Of a stretch of DNA of 64,000 nt, positions 55,485 to 62,677 are shown piece after piece. A program made the translations under genes and the position numbers. The notes beneath the pieces are model-generated. The model ran no database searches and was not told the DNA's origin. It was given only the letters and a program-made list of their open reading frames with translations. Source of the DNA: Aerococcus viridans (GTDB taxonomy: Bacteria; Bacillota; Bacilli; Lactobacillales; Aerococcaceae); the NCBI RefSeq assembly GCF_002871935.1, contig NZ_PNHQ01000002.1, forward strand, positions 1-64,000. Reading direction: 5' to 3'. Position 1 is the stretch's first letter. Every line of letters starts with the position of its first letter.

Positions 55485-56398
55485 GAGTCCTCCATCAACT
55501 CTTCTTCATCCGGTACATAAGTAGAACGGCAACTATAGTGAGCTGGTAGAATCGGATTTTTAATAACGTCTTCAATACTGTATAGTTTGTCCTCTTTATG
55601 GATTTCCTTACAGATATCAGAAGTACGTTCATCCATGTGTACATGTATTCTGACACCTTTTAATCCTGCATCATTGTATCTTTTTAAAGTTGCATTGTTG
55701 ATAACCATAGAGCCATCTGTTCGTACCAGTGTTTCAGCTCTATGCTGGGCGACTGTGAACCTATCTCGTAACTCTCTAGCTACTACTCTTGGGTTTTCGC
55801 CTCTTACTAACATCTTCGACAAAGCTTTACGTAGCGACTTTGCTAGATTATCAGTATTCCCCCATAACTGTTCTGAATAGTTATAACCTTGAAAGGGTGT
55901 TCTGATAAGTTGCTGTAGCGCCGGCTCATTTAAAGTACCCGCTGACCGTCCACCTAGAATCTTTCTGTATGAGTGTCCTGCAAGCTTTTTGAGATATCGC
56001 TCAAATTCATTATTAACTGCTAGAGCTAGTAGCGCTGCATTATAAGTAAGTTGTAAATTTAAAGCGTCCAATCTAGTAGCTTTACTTGATACATACTGTT
56101 CATTCAACCTATCTAGTAACTCAGGGTCTTTTTCAGCACTTACTCGGTATAATTCTGCATTTCTCCTATAGTCTGATAAATCCGTGCCTCTTAAACGCTC
56201 TTTAGCCTGTTGAAGTGTAAGCCCATTTTCATCTGCATATTTGCCGTAAAAAGTGAATATCTCTTTCTGCAGTTCGACCGCATACTCACCATATAAATCG
56301 GCTAATAGCTTGAAAAAATCGATATCCTTGCGGTCTGCATAAGCCATGAGCTCAGATGTACGTCTTTGCCAGTATTCCCTATGCTTCTTGTTCGTCAT
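55472..56398 (-). CDS. minor head protein, SPP1 gp7/Mu F family
   Basis: 308 residues. The C-terminal domain has the family pattern: RFTVAQHRAETLVRTDGS, HVHMDERTSDICKEIH, ILPAHYSCRSTYVP. It binds inside the head near the portal and takes part in DNA entry. ATG at 56398 follows AGGTGAAG and overlaps the portal gene; a GTG at 56407 is possible. Confidence 0.9.
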   Translation of the reverse strand: MTNKKHREYWQRRTSELMAYADRKDIDFFKLLADLYGEYAVELQKEIFTFYGKYADENGLTLQQAKERLRGTDLSDYRRNAELYRVSAEKDPELLDRLNEQYVSSKATRLDALNLQLTYNAALLALAVNNEFERYLKKLAGHSYRKILGGRSAGTLNEPALQQLIRTPFQGYNYSEQLWGNTDNLAKSLRKALSKMLVRGENPRVVARELRDRFTVAQHRAETLVRTDGSMVINNATLKRYNDAGLKGVRIHVHMDERTSDICKEIHKEDKLYSIEDVIKNPILPAHYSCRSTYVPDEEELMEDSWES

Positions 56399-57899
56399 CT
56401 TCTTCACCTACAATTTCGATTGGGCGCCTTAAAGGAGGCTCAGAGTCACTATCAGGGTCTTCACGAGCGACACGTTCTATCTCATCGCCAGCTTTAACCC
56501 CAGTAACCTGCTCAAGCATATCAAATACGGTTTCATCAGATACACGACCAAATAGCATATTTGCATTTTGGATTGTTTCAGTTACTGATTTAGGAATATT
56601 TGGTGTGAACTTGAATTTTAGCTTATCTAAATCAAAATCCTTAAAGGTCTTATTTTTCAAGAATTTCTCCATGGTAACTAATAAGCTATATCGCTGTTTT
56701 AATGATTCTTCAAATAGCGCTTGTGTTTCACTCATCTCTTGGTCAAGTGAAGACATCTTATATTTCATTGCCTCACCTGAAGTCGTACCACTAAAGTGCT
56801 CATCAGTAGAATTTGGTGTTGACGTGAACTTATGGATATCGTCTCCAATGCGAGTCTTATACGCTTCAGTACCTGATACGTCATACTGCTTGTACTTGTA
56901 ATCGGCACTGACTGAAGCCTCATCACCCTGCTGGTTCAATGCTCCTGCAAGATTCATCATTCGTGCTCGTTTCATTTCCCGCATATAAGCTATCTGCTTT
57001 TCAGCGGTATCACAGTCAGACGGAAACTCAACTCGCCCAAAAATAAACAGGATAGCATCTGATAAGTCCTGCATGTAATTCGCTGTATCAGACTGAGCGC
57101 TATCATATAAATCAATTAAAGCTAAGACTAACTCATAGTCGCCTAGGCCATCCAAATTGTTCCGATGTTCAATAATCGGCACTTGGCCAAATCTGTGTTT
57201 TTCAGGACTACCTTTTAACTCAACTAGCTTGCCTTCTGTGTAGCTATATCGATGTACCTCTGAAGCGGTATGCACTTCTACATATTCTTTATCAGCTTCA
57301 AAGATTGAGGCTTTATAGTATCGAATAGCCATTAGTGGCTTTTCTTCGATAGTTGTATCATAGATAACAAAAGTCTCTAGTGGGTCTAATCGCTTAACAT
57401 GGGTAGCCTCTTTGCTACGCCATACTACCTCAAAGGCCCTACCTGTCTTAGACATATCATTCCATAAAGTTTTATCCAGTGTTCTAAAACTATTCTGTTT
57501 TGCCATATCTTCTAAGGCTTCATCAGTATCACTATGCGTATTGTTATCTGCATATCTAGTCTGTATTGGAATACCGACTGCATACGAGCTTCTAAATACT
57601 GTGATTAACTTAGCAAAAGGGTGAGGCGCTCGATTATCTGTCATATCCTCATCATTTCGGCGTCGTGGTCCCGTTAAAACGTTGTGGTTATTTCCTTCGT
57701 AATAGTCAATCAACTCTTGCATCCGTGGTACTTGATGACGTTTATGGTGCTCAATAAACTTCTTTAGCATCTCAAAATCTTTTGCAATAATCGCTTCAGC
57801 TGATTCAGCTCGATAACGTATTCTCGATTCTCGGCTAAACCGTAATTTTAAGGTCTTTACTTGCCCGCTTGAGTCTCTAAAACTGTCATAAATTGGCAT
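56379..57899 (-). CDS. portal protein, SPP1 gp6-like
   Basis: 506 residues. Portal forms the dodecameric channel for DNA packaging. Typical parts: QELIDYYEGNNHNVL, the PFAKLITVFRSSYAVGIPI stem region, NLDGLGDYELVLALIDLYDSAQSDTANYMQDL, and a long helical C-terminal region. AGGAGG precedes the ATG. It directly follows the C-terminal part of terL. Confidence 0.94.
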   Translation of the reverse strand: MPIYDSFRDSSGQVKTLKLRFSRESRIRYRAESAEAIIAKDFEMLKKFIEHHKRHQVPRMQELIDYYEGNNHNVLTGPRRRNDEDMTDNRAPHPFAKLITVFRSSYAVGIPIQTRYADNNTHSDTDEALEDMAKQNSFRTLDKTLWNDMSKTGRAFEVVWRSKEATHVKRLDPLETFVIYDTTIEEKPLMAIRYYKASIFEADKEYVEVHTASEVHRYSYTEGKLVELKGSPEKHRFGQVPIIEHRNNLDGLGDYELVLALIDLYDSAQSDTANYMQDLSDAILFIFGRVEFPSDCDTAEKQIAYMREMKRARMMNLAGALNQQGDEASVSADYKYKQYDVSGTEAYKTRIGDDIHKFTSTPNSTDEHFSGTTSGEAMKYKMSSLDQEMSETQALFEESLKQRYSLLVTMEKFLKNKTFKDFDLDKLKFKFTPNIPKSVTETIQNANMLFGRVSDETVFDMLEQVTGVKAGDEIERVAREDPDSDSEPPLRRPIEIVGEEDDEQEA

Positions 57900-57913
57900 C
57901 TAAAGCCTCCTTT

Positions 57914-58231
57914 CTACATAATTCCTCGTGCTAACGTTGCATAACTTGCTGACTGCTTAACTGGCCTCATATCATCAGCGAATGCATATCTAGTAGCGTC
58001 AATACAATTATGAATAATAAAACCACCAGCAACTGAATAGTTGTGGTGGTTAGGTACTTCCATATTGTAAACGTCTTGTTTTCCTTTATATTTAATCGAC
58101 TTCACTTTTACGCTTTTTATGTCGGAGTTTTGCAGAGCAAGATTTTGAACAAGTTTTTGATTTTGAATATTTATTGATTCTAAATTCTTTTCCGCAATAT
58201 TCACATATTCTTGTTTCGTCATCGATTCCAC
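57914..58231 (-). CDS. terL: split intein C-half fused to the terminase large subunit C-terminus
   Basis: 105 residues. About 75 residues of intein C-half end in YNMEVPNHHNYSVAGGFIIHN, matching blocks F and G with penultimate His and terminal Asn. The C-extein follows: 30 residues beginning CIDATRYAFADDMR, the last part of TerL with the third catalytic Asp. The intein core (IKSVKVKSIKYKGKQDVYN) aligns with DnaE-type C-inteins. The start is GTG at 58231, 7 bases after GGAGG inside the HNH gene, out of frame with it. Residues 1-36 are extra and overlap the HNH coding sequence. The protein makes sense only if it trans-splices with the product of 58746-60242. Confidence 0.92.
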   Translation of the reverse strand: MESMTKQEYVNIAEKNLESINIQNQKLVQNLALQNSDIKSVKVKSIKYKGKQDVYNMEVPNHHNYSVAGGFIIHNCIDATRYAFADDMRPVKQSASYATLARGIM

Positions 58232-58700
58232 TATCTCGCCTCCATTTACTCTTGCATTTGTTAGAGCAGAACCTATTTGTTCCTGTTACTTCAGATATAT
58301 ATGTTTTTCCACATTGTTCACAAATAAATTCTTTTTCTTCATGCAATTTATCTTTAGTTTTTTCATAATGCTTTCTGTGCCATTCGCGTCCGTCTTCGCT
58401 AGAATGCCACTCTTTAGTCATTGGTCTTATTCTATCTAACAATCCATTCTCAACGTTTCTTTTGCCTGCTATTGAAGCATGGTATTTTAAATGTTCTTTT
58501 CTAGGGAGTAATTTCAGATTTTCGATATCATTATTAGATTTGTCATGGTCTACATGATGCACTTCATATCCACTTGGTATTTTGCCATTATAGAATTCCC
58601 ATACATATCTATGTAATCTTGTTCTAATTGTAGAATTTAAATAGTAACCTGTATTTTCATCTAGTGTAAATTTGATGCCGTCAAAATATTGGTATTTCAT
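58092..58700 (-). CDS. free-standing HNH homing endonuclease within the split terL
   Basis: 202 residues. An N-terminal DNA-binding-like segment (YYLNSTIRTRLHRYVWEFYNG) is followed by the HNH nuclease EVHHVDHDKSNNDIENL and KEHLKYH, then two treble-clef zinc fingers (CEQCGKTY...CSNKC and CEYCGKEF...CSKSC). It has its own TTGATA/TATAAT promoter and AAGGAAGTGA site. It presumably cuts intein-free terL genes and so spreads the split intein. Its last 47 codons overlap the start of the intein C-half gene in another frame. Confidence 0.92.
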   Translation of the reverse strand: MKYQYFDGIKFTLDENTGYYLNSTIRTRLHRYVWEFYNGKIPSGYEVHHVDHDKSNNDIENLKLLPRKEHLKYHASIAGKRNVENGLLDRIRPMTKEWHSSEDGREWHRKHYEKTKDKLHEEKEFICEQCGKTYISEVTGTNRFCSNKCKSKWRRDSGIDDETRICEYCGKEFRINKYSKSKTCSKSCSAKLRHKKRKSEVD

Positions 58701-58720
58701 ACAATCACTTCCTTTACTAC

Positions 58721-58749
58721 ATTATACAATGAATATCTTGTAGTATCAA
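58721..58749 (-). promoter_or_regulatory. promoter of the HNH endonuclease
   Basis: On the minus strand TTGATA (overlapping the TGA stop of the terL N-part), a 17-base spacer and TATAAT. The predicted start is near 58714, just before the HNH ribosome binding site. Confidence 0.7.
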
Positions 58750-60242
58750 TAAGAAACATTGATTATACGGTCATTTTCAGTTATTTCTTTTAGCTTTTTC
58801 CAACCATTTTCAGTTAAGAATAAATGTTCATCTGTCGATTGTATAGTCGTTCCGTCTTCTAATTCCAATTCATAAACATCTGCATTAGGTCTTGTCATTC
58901 TGACATCTTCAAATGCTGACAATTCTTTATTACCTGTATCAAAATTATAAGTATGTACATTTCCTTTTTTACCAACTAATTCAGATATTGGTATTTGCCC
59001 TTTATCTGTATCAACTAATGTATTCCCAACGATGCAGTGGTTATCCTTGTCTTCTAGCCGTGCTCTAGGATTACCGTCACGGTCAACCTGATAGTCTATA
59101 TTTTCAAATTCCCAAGCAATGTTCGGCGTGCGGTTAGGGTCGATGCAAATAAAATCTAAGTCATCTAACCACTGCTCACCAAACTCAACTGAGTCAGGAC
59201 CTTTCTTAACCCCAAATAGCTTCTTAAAGCCGTACTCATCTCTCATCTCAGCGTTTGACTTTGGCTCTGCGCTATCTGCATAGATATAGTCGCTCTGATA
59301 TCCTCGCTCTTTTAGAATCTTAGCAGTCTGTCTGTTACTCATTTTTTGCCCATACAGTTCATCAACCGCATAAATACCGTTCTTTTTCTTGTCATAATGC
59401 CACCGCACAAAAGCGAGTGGGTCGGTCGCATACCCATAGTCAAGACCGTTTCTAAAATTATCAAAAGTTGCTAATTGCTCATCAGTGATAGTCTCGAAAC
59501 GTAAATTATCGAACGGTACAACACCAGACCCAATCGCTTCACCTAAATACTCCCAACGATATCGGCGTTCTGAACGCTCTTTAGTGGCTTCTGCTTCTTC
59601 TATAAAGGCTTTGGCTATGAATGGGTTATCAAGGTAGGTTGAAGCGTGTACGAATGTGTTATTAGGTTGAAATTGTGTTTCATACTTCTTGTTCACCCAC
59701 GATTGTTTCCGCTTTGGTGGGTTATATGTATAAAAGAATTTATAAAAAAGACCATCAGCTAATTCACCACGTAAAAGTGAGTTAGTAATGGTCTTTACTT
59801 CATCTTCAGTTTTAAATTCTGCCAACTCTTCTATCCAACCGATTGCAAAAGGGAATTGACTATCTTTTAATGACTTGATTCGCTCTGGGTTTTGAGCTCC
59901 ACGAAACACAATGTAATTACCTCTAGGTTTATAAGTGATGCGCAATGGCGATTTATTAAACTTAAACAGATGCGTTACTTGCTGCTCTGCAATCGCCCAC
60001 TTTATTTGTTCGTATACAGACTGTTCTAGCGTGTTGTCTGTCTTACGTATAGCCACTCCATTTACGGCGTACCGCATAAGCATTTGCACGATGATATGTG
60101 CCACGTTTGATGACTTACCTGAACCACGTCCACCTTTACAAGCAATGTGTAATTTATTAGGATCTAATGACGCTCGCCACGCGCTATGAAAATTTGTTGG
60201 TATTAAACTGGATATTTTAATCTGTTTCGATGTCGTCAACAA
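58746..60242 (-). CDS. terL: terminase large subunit N-part fused to split intein N-half
   Basis: About 498 residues. The packaging ATPase has Walker A CKGGRGSGKSSNVA near residue 40 and Walker B FAIGWIEELAEF. The nuclease begins with the NGLDYGYATDPLAF motif and reaches ARLEDKDNH. Then the intein begins at Cys (codon 59034-59036): CIVGNTLVDTDKG (block A) and STDEHLFLTENG (block B, TxxH), ending after 96 intein residues at a normal stop. Splicing to the 57914-58231 product would join DNH to CIDATRYAF and give a TerL of about 432 residues. The start is likely TTG at 60242, 8 bases after GGAGG; the frame continues to GTG 60251. Confidence 0.93.
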   Translation of the reverse strand: MLTTSKQIKISSLIPTNFHSAWRASLDPNKLHIACKGGRGSGKSSNVAHIIVQMLMRYAVNGVAIRKTDNTLEQSVYEQIKWAIAEQQVTHLFKFNKSPLRITYKPRGNYIVFRGAQNPERIKSLKDSQFPFAIGWIEELAEFKTEDEVKTITNSLLRGELADGLFYKFFYTYNPPKRKQSWVNKKYETQFQPNNTFVHASTYLDNPFIAKAFIEEAEATKERSERRYRWEYLGEAIGSGVVPFDNLRFETITDEQLATFDNFRNGLDYGYATDPLAFVRWHYDKKKNGIYAVDELYGQKMSNRQTAKILKERGYQSDYIYADSAEPKSNAEMRDEYGFKKLFGVKKGPDSVEFGEQWLDDLDFICIDPNRTPNIAWEFENIDYQVDRDGNPRARLEDKDNHCIVGNTLVDTDKGQIPISELVGKKGNVHTYNFDTGNKELSAFEDVRMTRPNADVYELELEDGTTIQSTDEHLFLTENGWKKLKEITENDRIINVSY

Positions 60243-60639
60243 ACTGCACACCTCCAGATAATTCGATTTCTTGTTTTTCAGAAGGATACAACCCTTCTAA
60301 TTTGTTTAACTCTTGAATAGTATTCACGAAAGCAGTTGATGTTCCTTGACGAACGTACCCTTCATCATCTTGTTCAATAGACATTTTCGACTGTTCTTTA
60401 AGCCAAATAAGGTCGTTTATAGCCTGTTCTCTTGTCCAAAGTGCTTTTGCTTTATGTTCACTCATCAACTCGTTGTACCTTACCAAAACCTTATCTTTTT
60501 TTAGTAATGCACTAGCTTTTACATCAACTGTCGAATCCTTCCACTTAGTAGAATTTGGGTAGGCTTCACGATACGATTTTCTTTGTGATAGCCCAGCTAC
60601 CAACCCTTGTACATATTTTTCTTCTCTTGTAGTCAGCAC
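60217..60639 (-). CDS. terS: terminase small subunit
   Basis: 140 residues with the Terminase_2 N-terminal helix-turn-helix (REEKYVQGLVAGLSQRKSYREAYPNS) and a helical oligomerisation region, ending LSGGVQFVDDIETD. It recognises phage DNA for packaging. The start is GTG at 60639 after AAGGTGG; the frame extends 12 codons further without a site. It overlaps the terL start. Confidence 0.9.
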   Translation of the reverse strand: MLTTREEKYVQGLVAGLSQRKSYREAYPNSTKWKDSTVDVKASALLKKDKVLVRYNELMSEHKAKALWTREQAINDLIWLKEQSKMSIEQDDEGYVRQGTSTAFVNTIQELNKLEGLYPSEKQEIELSGGVQFVDDIETD

Positions 60640-60669
60640 TAGACCACCACCTTTCTTTACAAAATAAAA

Positions 60670-60715
60670 AGCCACCCGCCACTAGTAAGTGTGCCTATTA
60701 AAAGACTGGGTAGCT
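60670..60715 (-). terminator. intrinsic terminator at the end of the leader RNA
   Basis: On the minus strand AGCTACCC pairs with GGGTGGCT (one G-U), with an inner GGC/GCC hairpin, followed by TTTTTATTTTG. It lies about 20 bases before the terS ribosome binding site, so late gene expression must read through it. Confidence 0.75.
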
Positions 60716-60839
60716 ATTGATGTTATTTATATTATTTGAACCATTAACCAACTACTATTAAGAAAAGCTGGCTACCTTACTAGATTACTCTAACAGGGTA
60801 TTCCATTTATATAGTGCTTCTATACTTAATGGCTTTAAA

Positions 60840-60935
60840 CACACACATAGGATTCGAACCTAGGTCACACCAGTGCGTGAGAGGAATTGAACCCCCAACC
60901 ACTAAACCATCTCTAGTTGTGTGCGCATGCACTGT
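60840..60935 (-). other. tRNA-like element with two T-arm-like hairpins
   Basis: Two T-arm sequences, GGGGGTTCAATTCCTCT and TAGGTTCGAATCCTA, each continue into a 3' acceptor-like strand (CACGCAC and GTGTGTG). The matching 5' strands GTGCATG and CACACA lie next to each other upstream. Neither unit has a normal D arm plus anticodon arm, so this is not a standard tRNA; it may be a decayed tandem or part of the leader RNA fold. Confidence 0.5.
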
Positions 60936-61174
60936 ACACATGCATTTTATTTTTGATAAGCAAGGTTAGTCAGTGATGATTAAATGTACAATGTATTTGA
61001 GCTGACTGTGCCTTGCTAATGATACTAGATAGCCTTGCAACTATCATGGTGGCTCATCCACTTAGTACCTGTTATATATCCACAGGAGGAACCTGCGTTG
61101 CTTTAAACATATTTCCGTATGCTAAAGACTTTCGGAGGCTATGTGATATCCCATCGCTTAAATATCACAATATC

Positions 61175-61183
61175 AATATAGCA
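61175..61183 (-). promoter_or_regulatory. late promoter (extended -10)
   Basis: TGCTATATT on the minus strand; predicted start near 61168. The -35 position (TAGAAT) is poor, which fits an activator-dependent promoter with the phased repeats at 61194-61229 just upstream. Confidence 0.55.
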
Positions 61184-61193
61184 TGTATCTTAA

Positions 61194-61229
61194 TGACATT
61201 CTATGACATCAACTGACATCAACTGACAT
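61194..61229. promoter_or_regulatory. four phased TGACAT repeats, candidate late activator operator
   Basis: TGACAT occurs at 61194, 61204, 61214 and 61224, exactly 10 bases apart, so all face the same side of the helix. The array spans the -30 to -60 region of the late promoter and overlaps the last codons of the DUF1492-like regulator. Confidence 0.7.
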
Positions 61230-61644
61230 CTTTTAAAACTTCTTGAAATGCCAGTAATGCTTCGCCATGCAATCTGTGTAAATGACGTTCTGAATATCGG
61301 ATAACGTCTGAAACGTCTGGCAATTCAGAAAAAGGTACGCCATTAATATAGTGTTCTCTTAATATTATTCTATATTTTATATCTTCAATCCGATTGATAT
61401 AATCGCCCATCATTATTTTAAAGTCCACCAGTTCATCAATCTTTAGATCAATGTCACTAGACTTATCAGCCAACTTAACTAACTTATCTTCGCTCGTATT
61501 CCGCTTAGTAGTCGCCACAGGTTCATTGGAATAGTCTGTCGCTTTCAGTAGTGTTGACTTCACACTCTCATGTTCCCGTATCAGTGAATTGATTTCAGCA
61601 TCTAAGAACGCAATTTTCTGTAATAAGTATTTAGCTTCACTCAT
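61219..61644 (-). CDS. phage late transcription regulator, DUF1492/ArpU-like
   Basis: 141 residues. An N-terminal coiled coil (KYLLQKIAFLDAEINSL) is followed by a C-terminal sigma-70 region 4-like helix-turn-helix (RIILREHYINGVPFSELPD, YSERHLHRLHGEALLAF). This family lies immediately before the terminase genes in phages of Lactobacillales and activates late genes. GGAGGG is upstream of the ATG. Its stop region contains the candidate operator. Confidence 0.85.
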   Translation of the reverse strand: MSEAKYLLQKIAFLDAEINSLIREHESVKSTLLKATDYSNEPVATTKRNTSEDKLVKLADKSSDIDLKIDELVDFKIMMGDYINRIEDIKYRIILREHYINGVPFSELPDVSDVIRYSERHLHRLHGEALLAFQEVLKDVS

Positions 61645-61794
61645 CTATTCCCTCCGCTTATCCCGTTCTCTCGCTTGCTGTTGCTCTTCAATTACATCGA
61701 ATAACGTGTTCAGCATTATGAATATGAATGAGCCTAACACCACTAATAATGCGAACGTACCAATGCTCAATAACAATTGTGTTAATAGGTCCAT
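61645..61794 (-). CDS. 49-residue membrane protein
   Basis: MDLLTQLLLSIGTFALLVVL with one long hydrophobic helix, then VIEEQQQARERDKRRE as a charged tail. GGTGG precedes the ATG, which follows the redoxin stop by 0 bases (TAGATG). Function unknown. Confidence 0.65.
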   Translation of the reverse strand: MDLLTQLLLSIGTFALLVVLGSFIFIMLNTLFDVIEEQQQARERDKRRE

Positions 61795-62037
61795 CTATTC
61801 CACCAACTTTGCCAGTTCTTCCACCTTGTCTGGTCGGTTATCTCCCCACGCAAACTCTCCATCAACAAACACCAATGGCATTGTGCGGTTACCTGTCGCC
61901 TGCGCCCATTCTAAAATGTTCACATTTTCTTCGTCAAAGATATTCTTCGTTTCAAATTGAATACCTCGTGCTTTTAATTGCATTTCAGTGTGTTTACATT
62001 TTGGGCAATTGTCTTTGTTGTATACGATAATTTTCAT
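61795..62037 (-). CDS. NrdH-like glutaredoxin
   Basis: 80 residues with the CPKC redox site (NKDNCPKCKHTEMQL) and the C-terminal TMPLVFVDGEFAWGDNRPDKV of NrdH redoxins. NrdH gives electrons to class Ib ribonucleotide reductase, so the phage may support dNTP synthesis. No reductase genes are in the window. Confidence 0.9.
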   Translation of the reverse strand: MKIIVYNKDNCPKCKHTEMQLKARGIQFETKNIFDEENVNILEWAQATGNRTMPLVFVDGEFAWGDNRPDKVEELAKLVE

Positions 62038-62053
62038 AATTTTCTAAAATCTC

Positions 62054-62269
62054 CTATTCTTTAAATGGCGCACAATCTAACAAGTAGTATTCTCCTACTT
62101 CATCATCTTCGTACAGCTCATCAATCATTTCTTGCGTAAATCCGTATTCTTCTTTTAACTGCTTGTTTATGTAGTCAATTGCCTTCTTCTCGCTATCGGT
62201 GATTAACTCCGTTTCTTGAGAGTCTGCATTGCTTACGATGTATAAGTCTTGTCCGTTTTTAATCTTCAT
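62054..62269 (-). CDS. small phage protein, unknown
   Basis: 71 residues, very acidic, beginning MKIKNGQDLYIVSNADSQETEL; no family recognised. ATG at 62269 overlaps the preceding gene (ATGA). The frame extends to a TTG at 62278. Confidence 0.65.
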   Translation of the reverse strand: MKIKNGQDLYIVSNADSQETELITDSEKKAIDYINKQLKEEYGFTQEMIDELYEDDEVGEYYLLDCAPFKE

Positions 62270-62433
62270 TCGCTCCAAACCCCTTCTTCAAATACTTTCT
62301 TAATCTCAATCTCAACAATTTCAGTCTTTAAATCTTTGTGTATCTTATCCGTTAAATACTGCTCGTTCTTAACTTCTATGTTCTGGTATGTATGTTTACC
62401 TTCAGTCGTGATTACAACCGCGTCATACATCAT
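62266..62433 (-). CDS. 55-residue phage protein, unknown
   Basis: Reads MMYDAVVITTEGKHTYQNIE, then a charged helical part ending EEGVWSE. Its ATG overlaps the preceding stop (TAATG) and its stop overlaps the next ATG (ATGA), a tightly coupled arrangement that supports real translation. GGAG is 8 bases upstream. Confidence 0.65.
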   Translation of the reverse strand: MMYDAVVITTEGKHTYQNIEVKNEQYLTDKIHKDLKTEIVEIEIKKVFEEGVWSE

Positions 62434-62666
62434 TATTTTGGCTCCTTAATCACACTAGGATATACTTTCACACCGTCAACTTCTGCTTCATAGATAATCA
62501 GTATATCTGGCTCGGTTTCATCACCAATTTGTTGCTGGTGGATTGGTTTTGCGGTGGAAAATTCAGGCTTAGGTTTATCAAATAATGTTATCCCTACCAT
62601 CACAAGTAGTATAACTATCGCTAATGCTACTAAGTTTAGTAAAAACTCTTGAAAACTATAATTCAT
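62433..62666 (-). CDS. small membrane-anchored phage protein
   Basis: 77 residues: an N-terminal membrane helix (LLNLVALAIVILLVMVGITLF) and a soluble tail with IIYEAEVDGVKVYPSVIKEPK. No family recognised. ATG at 62666 follows GGTGGAG; a GTG at 62672 is possible. Confidence 0.65.
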   Translation of the reverse strand: MNYSFQEFLLNLVALAIVILLVMVGITLFDKPKPEFSTAKPIHQQQIGDETEPDILIIYEAEVDGVKVYPSVIKEPK

Positions 62667-62677
62667 ACTCACTCCAC

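Larger units (their letters stand above)
60661..61168 (-). ncRNA. candidate large structured leader RNA upstream of terS
   Basis: A 555-base gap (60676-61218) without a supported protein gene. On the minus strand it runs from a promoter near 61175 to an intrinsic terminator at 60670-60715. It is full of local stems: GTGATAT with ATATCAC; GCATA with TATGT; ATGATA with TATCAT; AGCAAGG...GTCAG with CTGAC...CCTTGCT; GCATG with CATGC; and a tRNA-like part at 60840-60935. Large phage RNAs of this kind (GOLLD, ROOL) are known in Lactobacillales prophages, often with tRNAs nearby. I cannot assign it to either family. Confidence 0.55.

Noticed and set aside
58746..60242. terL N-part read as a simple pseudogene broken by a nonsense mutation.
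   Set aside because: The tail after DNH is a well-formed intein N-half, and the matching C-half with TerL C-terminus is present with its own start signal.
60840..60935. Functional tRNA within the phage leader.
   Set aside because: No complete D arm and anticodon arm can be fitted with either acceptor; kept only as a tRNA-like element.
61013..61216. 67-codon plus-strand frame in the leader region.
   Set aside because: No start signal, and it runs against the direction of all phage genes; the region looks like structured RNA.
61194..61229. CRISPR-like short tandem array.
   Set aside because: Repeat unit is 6-10 bases with 10-base period and only four copies; it fits an operator, not a CRISPR array.
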